DNA of 64,000 nucleotides. Origin: Trichosphaerium sp. ATCC 40318 (Eukaryota; Discosea; Flabellinia; Trichosidae). Shown piece by piece: positions 56,451 to 64,000 of this stretch (the first letter of the stretch is position 1; each line of letters begins with the position of its first letter). Position numbers and translations under genes: made by a program. The notes under the pieces are model-generated. The model made no database searches, was not told the DNA's origin, and worked only from the letters and a program-made list of their open reading frames with translations. Where the stretch lies: assembly GCA_038496445.1 (NCBI GenBank), contig JALMLS010000329.1, forward strand, positions 124,001 to 188,000. The letters run 5' to 3'.

Positions 56451-57580
56451 GTTTATTTAGGTTGTATTATAGTACCTAATATTGTCTTGTTGGTTCTACA
56501 CCTAACTGTACACACGTGACTTTTTATAAATTACTGAATACCATTGACTAGGATTTACCACTAAGTATTGTATGTATCATGCAAGTTAGCAAAACTTTGC
56601 ACCTTTTTGCTGTTTGTGCCTTTTGGTTCTCGTGAATGACAGATCTTGCTATCTTGGGATCTTGTCAGCTCTGCAAAAAACAAAATCCACATATGCAATG
56701 CACTATTATTGCGACACCACGTGTTTGAAATCATCAGTATGTTATTTGGTACATCAGCGAATGTAGTTCTGTTGACATCTCTTATGACCTCTAAGGTCCA
56801 ACACTTGTCTCATATACTCTAAATTATTATTGCGTACACTCAGCGCAAGATACTTTGGAAGCGCTTGAAATTTTCTTTTTTGGTTTTAATGTTGTCTTTA
56901 CTCCTCTCTACGCCTGAATGCCAGCGTTCGCACGTGGTGCTAGTACTTAACATGTAAAAAACCAATATTAATTAGCGCTCGTTTTCATGGCTCCTTGTAG
57001 TGAGTAGTAATGACAGCGCAAATACTGATACGTATTGTCGGATGTGACTTTGACACATTGCTTTTCATCTTGCATTAACGTACATAAGGTCGGCAAGCAA
57101 AGCACGATGTATTGAGATATAGGATGCATTCACATTGCTGTGGTTCCACAAGTTGTTGTCAAAGCTGTCAGTTCTTGCGAGAACTAACAAAAGTTACAAA
57201 CTATGACAGAACTTGCAAGATCTTACAGAGTTCTTGTAAGATCTTACACTTTGATACTTCTGCCAAACTTGAATGATACGGACAATGTCGGTGCCCGTTC
57301 CTACATGTACCTGACTTTATGGATACCTGTTCCCCAATTGGTTTGCACTGTAAAATGGTCCCCCAAAAAAGGGTTTGTTTTACAGTATGTGTGGATTGGC
57401 TGTATGGAATGCGAGTCATAAAATGCCAGAACTCACGCTCATCGAACACTTGGACTAATTATTTTGATTGTACCGAGTTTCTTTGAATCACTGTGAGTGG
57501 TTTCACACTTAAGTTGGTGCATGATTTTTTTAAGCGGATAAACAACTGTTTACAGCTATTTTCCAAACCATCGTGATCAC
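56451..57580. other. 1.1-kb stretch without a gene
   Basis: No exon-like frame was found. Around 57165-57250 there are short direct and inverted repeats built from AGTTCTTG and AAGATCTTAC words. Four CACGTG words lie in 56451-56960. Confidence 0.45.
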
Positions 57581-60457
57581 ATGGCAACCTTGACGAAAAA
57601 AAACGGGATGGTAATAGCCAACAAACCTACAAAGCTTTGGTACGCTCGAAAAGTGTTTAAACTGGCCTCTTGACGCTGAAAATTGAATTAGGCTAGCGTC
57701 AAGAGACGGTGATTTGATAAAAGTAAAGAGCGCCGTTAAACAGTCGTCAGATGAGCTTGACGTATTCATAAATGATCCAGCGAGGCTTCTATGTGCCCCA
57801 CTAACTATTGCGTGTTGGTGTGGACACAGTCACGTGGTGAAATACCTTATCGAAACAGTAGGCGCAAATATCAACATTGGCGCTGGTGTACGACCCATTT
57901 TTTTTAAATCACGTGATAAAAAAACACACAAGATATAATCCAAAAACGCTTTCCAAGGTATATTTTTTTATCTTGTTACTAAATCTTTTAAGAAAACAAC
58001 TTCGCCGATACAAGCTGCTTCTGGCATGGGATATTTAGAGCTGACAAAGTATTTACTGTCAAAAGGCGCTGATGTAAATGCTAAAGAACCTGGGTAATCT
58101 TTTTTTTTGGCTTTTTTTTGTGATGCAAATTTTTAACTTGTCAGTGAGGTTGAGCCTATTGCGGACGTAATTGGCGCTGGTCATATAGATATAGCTAAAC
58201 TTTTGATCGAACATGGGGTAAAAATACCTAAAAAACTTCTAAATATTGCGTCACTGATGAACTGGGTACCCAACCAAGAGATACACCGAAATGAAAAACA
58301 AATTAACTTGTCTTTTTTAGGTGGCTGGTAAAAATGATGTTAAAATGTTAGCTCTCCTTATTAACGTACACACCTTATAATTCTTTTAAATCATATTTAT
58401 TATTTAACACAGAATGGATTTGATGTCAATGAACGCTACACAGATGGAAAAGCGCCAATAGATGTTGCTGTATCTTCAGGCCATTTAGAGTAAGTCATCA
58501 TTAATCCTTAAAATCTAGCTCCCCTAAACCCTTTTCAAAGGGTTGTGAAATTACTCATACGCACAGGAGCGAAAATAGATGATCCTAAACTTGTGAATGT
58601 GTGCATCGTACGTCTCGGTTTTTTCCAGTACCCAAAACCCATAAAAACAACAATTGATAAAACCGAGTAACGTGACTTTTCTTTGTTTAGGAAAATAATA
58701 AGTATGAGATTCTCAAAGAACTTGTAAAATATGGTGCAAGTACCAATCACGTTACTATGAAGGTAGAAGTATGTACATCTACAATATTTATTTTATCTGT
58801 AAAGAGCAATGTAACAAAATTTTTTTATTCTAGGAAATCGGGTATTCAGAAAAATCTCAGTTCTTGCTTTGGTACTTTTATCCTGAGGATCCTAAGGAAA
58901 CTACAAATGACTACCTGGCAAAATTTAAGATTCCAGAAAACACACAATTGAGTATAACCATGCTTTTACATCTAAACAAAGGTAACAAAAAGAGTGTTTT
59001 ATTTACCTATTTTTTGTTTTGTTTTGTCAAACTAATCACGCTGTAGCGACAACCTCAAATCCGCAAGAGACTTTCCCACCTAGATTTAAGTTATGTCCAT
59101 TGTGGGAAAATTTCTTCTTCAGGGTACGCAGGAGACTAACATACAATTATGACAAGATTTTTCCGGAAGCTGCTTTCCACTTTTTTTTTGTTGTTACACA
59201 TCTTACGGATATTAGAATGTTGAATCTTCGTCAATGCACTACAGGAAGCTTCGTTTAACAGACCCAAACTTACAAAAGTATCCTTATGTTGCATCTGAGT
59301 TAAAATCAGCAACAGAGCTATTAAACAATCATCTTGGAGGTGACATTGTTACGATAAAAGGTAACAATCTACATCCACATAAAAATATGATTACCTAACA
59401 ATGTTCAGATATTTTTGCAATTCAAAATGACTCTTTGGAATCCAGGTACGTGATCTGCTTTTAAGTTTGACATTGAAACCGTTTACAAGGGTTTTTTTTG
59501 AGTGAAAATAGCTTTTTTGAAACAAAGATTACTTTCACCTCTTCCCACAGCGTGCTAAATAATACAGGTTTACTGACGCCAAAGAAACATTTACTGCACG
59601 TCATATGTACGTATAATTTTTGACGTTTTTAAGTTGTTATCAATTAATACCCGAAAAACCAGGAATTCTCCAGGTATTTTCAAGAAAGATTGTTGGAAGA
59701 CAAGTATTCGTGCTGGTGACAAGAACAAAGTTTATGAAGAATATCAGAAGTCTTTAAATAAATTTGGCTATAACAACGGCGACACTGTAGGAGTAATACC
59801 AGCTCTCCATGTCACAAACTCAAATACAGTTGATGCTCTATGTTCAGGTGGTTTCAGTGTTGTTTCTTCAACAGGAAAGTTCCATCAATTTGTATTTTGG
59901 TATTGACTTCTGACCTCTCGCTTTAGACCCTGGTTGGTATGGTCAAGGTATCTACTTTACTACATCTCTAAAGTATGCAAAGAAGTACTCTCGAGAGAAA
60001 ACAAAGGTCGTAATAATCTGTTACGTGCTGACAGGTACCAAACTAAAAAAACGAAACAAATATAATAGTACTTACGGAATACAAAAGGCAATGTGTACCC
60101 GGTGGTTGAAGGTCCATACGAAAAAGCACATAGCTTTTTAGGAAAGCCGATCATGCCAGGATACCAGTCCCACTATGTTCGCGTTTCAAACAAGGGTTTA
60201 CCACCTAAAAAATTTGAATCTCTGTCTTCGACTTTTGATGAAATTGTTGTTGGTCAAGGTAAGGAATATTGAAGGAACAATTTGTTTGCGACCGTTCTGT
60301 TCTTTGTACACAATGAATTTGCTGATTTCTGTTGATAGATGCTCAAGTACTACCAAAATATGTTGTCTATTTTGATGCCAAAAAAAAGGCTGAAGAGGAA
60401 GATGACGTGCTTAGTGATGATGACGAAGAATCCATGGACAGGAAATTGTGGGGATAA
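57581..60457 (+). CDS. Ankyrin-repeat PARP-like ADP-ribosyltransferase, copy 1
   Basis: About 17 short exons from MATLTKKNGMVIANKPTKLW. Ankyrin repeats: APLTIACWCGHSHVVKYLIE, SPIQAASGMGYLELTKYLLS, PIADVIGAGHIDIAKLLIEH, KAPIDVAVSSGHLE and KYEILKELVKYGASTNHVT. A middle region of unknown fold includes KSQFLLWYFYPEDPKETTND and KYPYVASELKSATELLNNHL. The C-terminal catalytic domain has VIPALHVTNSNTVDALCSGG, DPGWYGQGIYFTTSLKYAKK, STFDEIVVGQDAQVLPKYVV and an acidic tail. The H (ALHVT), Y (GIYF) and E (FDEIVV) of a PARP triad are all seen. It resembles tankyrase in layout but has no SAM domain. Tandem copy at 60768. Confidence 0.8.
57655..57705 (+). other. Hairpin across intron 1 / exon 2 of ankyrin-PARP copy 1
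   Basis: The 37-nt intron 57655-57691 contains CTCTTGACGCT (57667-57677), which pairs perfectly with AGCGTCAAGAG (57695-57705) in exon 2. The acceptor AG lies in the loop. Copy 2 keeps the hairpin with one mismatch. Confidence 0.6.
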
Positions 60458-60767
60458 ATTGATTGAAAACCTTTTTCCTAGCGATGATAAATACCTTGTT
60501 GTGCAATAAATAAAGTTTCGTACAGGGTCAAATACATTTAGAGTTAACTTGAGGAGACACGTGCAAAGAGACGTTTCAAAAAACTCAATGAAAGAGGCAA
60601 CATGTTTTACTTAACGACACTAACAAGTTTGATACCCTTAGTGGTTTAATAGCGTATGATTGTCCATGCAAACAAAACCGATAAGGCAATCTTCTATTTA
60701 AGTTGTGCGTTATTTTGAAAAGCGGTCAAAACACTTTTTTACACCTATTTCGATCTGTCGTCAGCAA
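60458..60767. other. Spacer between ankyrin-PARP copies
   Basis: Contains two overlapping AATAAA signals near 60507 and the promoter of copy 2. No gene seen. Confidence 0.5.
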
Positions 60768-63663
60768 ATGGCCACCTTCAATAAAAAAAAAGGCATGTTA
60801 ATAGCCAATGAACCTACACCACTTTGGTACGCTCGAAAAGTGTTTAAACTGGCCTCTTGACGCTGAATATTGAATTAGGCTAGCATCAAGAGACGGTGAT
60901 TTGATAAAAGTAAAGAGCACCTTTAAACAATCGCCAGATGAGCTTGATATATTCATTAAAGATCCAGAGAAGCTTCTATGTGCCCCACTAACTATTGCGT
61001 GTTGGTGTGGACACAGTCACGTGGTGAAATACCTTATCGAAACGGTAGGCGCAAATATCAACATTGGTGCTGGTGTACGACCCCATTTTTCGTTTTGTAT
61101 CACGTGATAACGATTTAAAACAAGGCCGCTGTTCTCCCAAAAATGCTTCTTTGATTTTCTTTTTTGAGTGATCATTTTTCCTTCAAGTTTTGTTGTTTAT
61201 CATGTTTTCAAACTCACTCAATCTTTTAAGAAAACGACTTCGCCAATACAAGCCGCTGCCGTTATGGGACATTTGGAGCTGACAAAGTATTTGCTGTCAA
61301 AAGGCGCTGATGTAAATGCTAATTTACCTGGGTAATCTTTTTTTTGTGTTGAAATTTTTAACTTGTCAGTGAGGTTGTGCCTATTGTGGATGCAATTGGC
61401 TCTGGTCGTTGGAAAGTTGTTAAATTTTTGATTGAAAGTGGTGTAAAGATACCTAAAAAACTTCTAGATGTTGCATCACTGATGAACTGGGTACCCAACC
61501 AAGAGATACACCGAAATGAAAAACAAATTAACTTGTCATTTTTAGGTGGCTGGTAAAAATGATGTTAAAATGTTAGCTCTCCTTATTAACGTACATACCA
61601 CAACTACAACGTTTTTGAAATCTAACTCGATATTTCACACAGTATGGATTTGATGTCAATGAACGCTACACAGATGGAAAAGCGCCAATAGATGTTGCTG
61701 TATCTTCAGGCCATTTAGAGTAAGTCATCATTAATCCTTAAAATCTAGCTCCCCTAAACCCTTTTCAAAGGGTTGTGAAATTACTCATACGCACAGGAGC
61801 GAAAATAGATGATCCTAAACTTGTTGATGAGTGCATTGTACGTCTCGGTTTTTTCCAGTACCCATAAAAACAACATTGATAAAACCGAGTAACGTGACTT
61901 TTCTTTGTTTAGGAAAACAATAAGTATGAGATTCTCAAAGAACTTGTAAAATATGGTGCAAGTACCAATCATGTTACTATGACAGAGGACGTATGTATAT
62001 TCATGAAGACTATTTTTACATATTAGAGCAGATAACAACTTTTCTTTTCAACTAGGAAATCGGGTATTCAGAAAAATCTCAATTCTTGCTTTGGTACTTT
62101 TATCCTGAGGATCCTAAGGAAACTACAAATGATTACCTAGCAAAATTTAAGATTCCAGAAAACACACAATTGAGTATAACCATGCTTTTACATTTATACA
62201 AAGGTAACAAACTTGACTTGTAAAAAAAAACCACAATTTACTACCGGCTTTGTTTTGCCATACTAATCACCCAATGTAGCGACAAGCTCAGATCCACAAG
62301 AGACCTTCCCACCTAGATTTAAGTTATGTCCATTGTGGGAAAATTTCTTCTTCAAGGTGCGCAGGAGAGTAACATACAATTCTGGGAAGATTTTTCCGGA
62401 AGCTGCTTTCCACTTTTTTTGGTTGTTGTTACACATCTTACGGATATTAGAATGTTGAATCTTCGTCAATGCACTACAGGAAGCTTCGTTTAACAGACCC
62501 AAACTTACAAAAGTATCCTTATGTTGCGTCTGAGCTAAAGTCAGCAACAGAGCTATTAAACAATCATCTTGGAGGTGACATTGTTACGATAAAAGGTAAC
62601 AATCTACATCTATACTAACGTATGGATAAAAATATGATTACCTAACAATGTTCAGATATTTTTGCAATTCAAAATGACTCTTTGGAATCCAGGTACGTGA
62701 TCTACTTTAAAACCGTTTACAAGGGTTTTTTGAGTGAAAATATTGATTTATAAAATTACTCTTCCTACAGCGTGCTAAATAATACAGGTTTACTGACGCC
62801 AAAGAAACATTTACTGCACGTCATATGTACGTATAATTTTATTGAAAACTTTAGTCTGCACTATCAATTAATACCGAAAAAACCAGGAATTCTCCAAGTA
62901 TTTTCAAGAAAGATTGTTGGAAGACAAGTATTCGTGCTGGTGACAAGAACAAAGTTTATGAAGAATATCAGAAGTCTTTAAATAAATTTGGCTACAACAA
63001 CGCTGACACTGTAGGAGTGATACCAGCTCTCCATGTCACAAACTCAAATACAGTTGATGCTCTGTGTTCAGGTGGTTTCAGCGTTGTTTCTTCAATAGGA
63101 AAGTCCCATCAAAAAAAAAAATTGGTATTGACTTCTGACCTCTTACTTTAGACCCTGGTTGGTATGGTCAAGGCATTTACTTTACTACATCTCTAAAGTA
63201 CGCAAAGAAGTACTCGAGAGAGAAAACAAAGGTTGTAATAATATGCCATGTGCTGACAGGTACAAAATAGCAAGTGTAATACCGCTTTACTGATGCAATA
63301 CAAAAGGCAATGTGTACCCGGTGGTTGAAGGTCCATATGATAAGCAAGATAACTTTTTAGGAAAGCCAATCATGCCGGGATACCAGTCTCACTATGTTCG
63401 CGTTTCAAACAAGGGTTTACCGCCTAAAAAATTTGAATCTCTGTCTTCCACTTTTGATGAAATTGTTGTTGGTCAAGGTAAGGAATATTGAAGGAACGAG
63501 TATTTAAGACCGTTCTACTCTTTGTAAACAATAACTTGACTGATTTCTGTTGCTAGATGCTCAAGTACTACCAAAATATGTTGTCTATTTTGATGCCAAA
63601 AAAAGCAATGATGATGATTTTAGTGATGACGATGAACCCATTGATAGGAAATTGTGGGGATAA
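60768..63663 (+). CDS. Ankyrin-repeat PARP-like ADP-ribosyltransferase, copy 2
   Basis: Head-to-tail duplicate of 57581-60457 with the same exon order. Start MATFNKKKGMLIANEPTPLW. Ankyrin and catalytic blocks are nearly identical (SPIQAAAVMGHLELTKYLLS, VIPALHVTNSNTVDALCSGG, DPGWYGQGIYFTTSLKYAKK, STFDEIVVGQDAQVLPKYVV). The acidic tail is shorter and different (KSNDDDFSDDDEPIDRKLWG). Some introns are almost unchanged, others (intron 2 and those near 59000/62240) differ strongly. I see no stop or frameshift in the exons read, so both copies are probably active. Confidence 0.8.
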
Positions 63664-63784
63664 ATTGCTTTTTGTGCAAATAAATACATACAGAAGTTGC
63701 TTCAAAAAAGCTGAGTGCCAATGTTTTACTTACTTGACACTAACAAGTTGAGACCCAAAAAGTGGACTCCTACTGTTACTATTG

Positions 63785-64000
63785 TCAATACGTTGACTGC
63801 TTTCCATCATCAGAGACAATATTGTTCAGCTCAGTATTAGCTGGAATTTCAAGTGTTTTGCCATCTCTTGCAATTAAAAAGACACGTCCCTTCAAGGTAA
63901 CACCTTCAAAAAGAACAAAAATTAATTAAACGCAAGGTTGAAGGGACTGGTTCGTTGCCATGTTTTTTTAAAAATATCTCACCTTCACCAATGATAACGT
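63785..64000 (-). CDS. 3' end of a gene running off the right edge (partial)
   Basis: The last exon reads VTLKGRVFLIARDGKTLEIP then ANTELNNIVSDDGKQSTY and TGA at 63785. An intron of about 80 nt separates it from a preceding exon ending NVIIGEG at the window edge. Too little is present to assign a family. It converges with ankyrin-PARP copy 2. Confidence 0.55.

Noticed and set aside
62263-62547. 94-codon minus-strand frame inside ankyrin-PARP copy 2
   Set aside because: Antisense to exons and introns of the PARP gene; the equivalent frame is broken in copy 1.
1-64000. CRISPR arrays, bacterial operons, rRNA or tRNA genes
   Set aside because: No regularly spaced identical repeats with unique spacers, no polycistronic layout with ribosome sites, and no cloverleaf noticed; the introns show nuclear eukaryotic DNA.

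Overview
This 64-kb window is AT-rich nuclear DNA of a unicellular eukaryote. Most genes are split by very short introns of roughly 40-100 nt, with GTACGT-like donors, a CTAAC/TTAAC-like branch motif and short T-rich tracts before AG. Gene content (expanded F-box proteins, a G-protein alpha subunit, MRG15/Eaf3, Ada2, IMPACT, RCC1 repeats, pentatricopeptide-repeat proteins with mitochondrial presequences, secreted Cys-rich proteins) suits a free-living amoeba or similar protist. The species cannot be fixed from the sequence. Genes are dense, on both strands, and often end with an AATAAA-type signal soon after the stop. Gene models below were built by reading exon frames and splice signals by eye, so exact junctions are inference unless stated.

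Layout. 0.5-6.5 kb (minus strand): F-box/LRR gene, PhyH-HEAT dioxygenase-like gene, RCC1-repeat gene. 7.5-9.4 kb: tandem pair of small secreted proteins with a probable third secreted gene between them. 9.8-17.9 kb: three PPR genes; two of them converge and carry a 373-bp inverted repeat over promoter, presequence and first introns. A MITE-like element and a dermatopontin-like gene lie between the first and second PPR genes. 18-22.4 kb: tandem TMEM184/OST-alpha-like membrane proteins. 23.2-25.6 kb: ADA2. 25.6-29 kb: LRR relic, decayed AhpD 5' copy, F-box/YwqK-repeat gene and granulin gene. 29.5-37 kb: small membrane protein, G-alpha, MRG15 and a KCTD-like gene (start codons only 23 bp apart), and an AhpD-like gene. 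37.7-45.1 kb (minus): beta-propeller-like gene, IMPACT with a C-terminal MJ1316 domain, and an unassigned multi-exon gene. 45.3-48.4 kb: GPI-anchored metalloprotease with an IPT domain, and an F-box gene. 48.8-52 kb: decayed F-box/LRR gene, a hAT-type MITE with 8-bp target duplications, and a piggyBac-like transposase relic. 52-56.5 kb: DUF4336-like gene, second F-box/YwqK gene, second F-box/LRR gene. 57.6-63.7 kb: tandem pair of ankyrin-PARP genes. A 3'-terminal exon of another gene runs off the right edge.

Themes. Chromatin and translation control (ADA2 of SAGA, MRG15/Eaf3 of NuA4/Rpd3S, IMPACT of the Gcn2 pathway) sit among accessory families that are duplicating locally: seven F-box loci counting relics, two ankyrin-PARPs, three PPRs, two secreted and two membrane paralogs. 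The strongest unexplained signal is the palindrome CACGTG. I count about 65 copies by eye, against about 7 expected from base composition. It lies mostly in introns and gene flanks, and is kept at matching intron positions in otherwise diverged paralogs.
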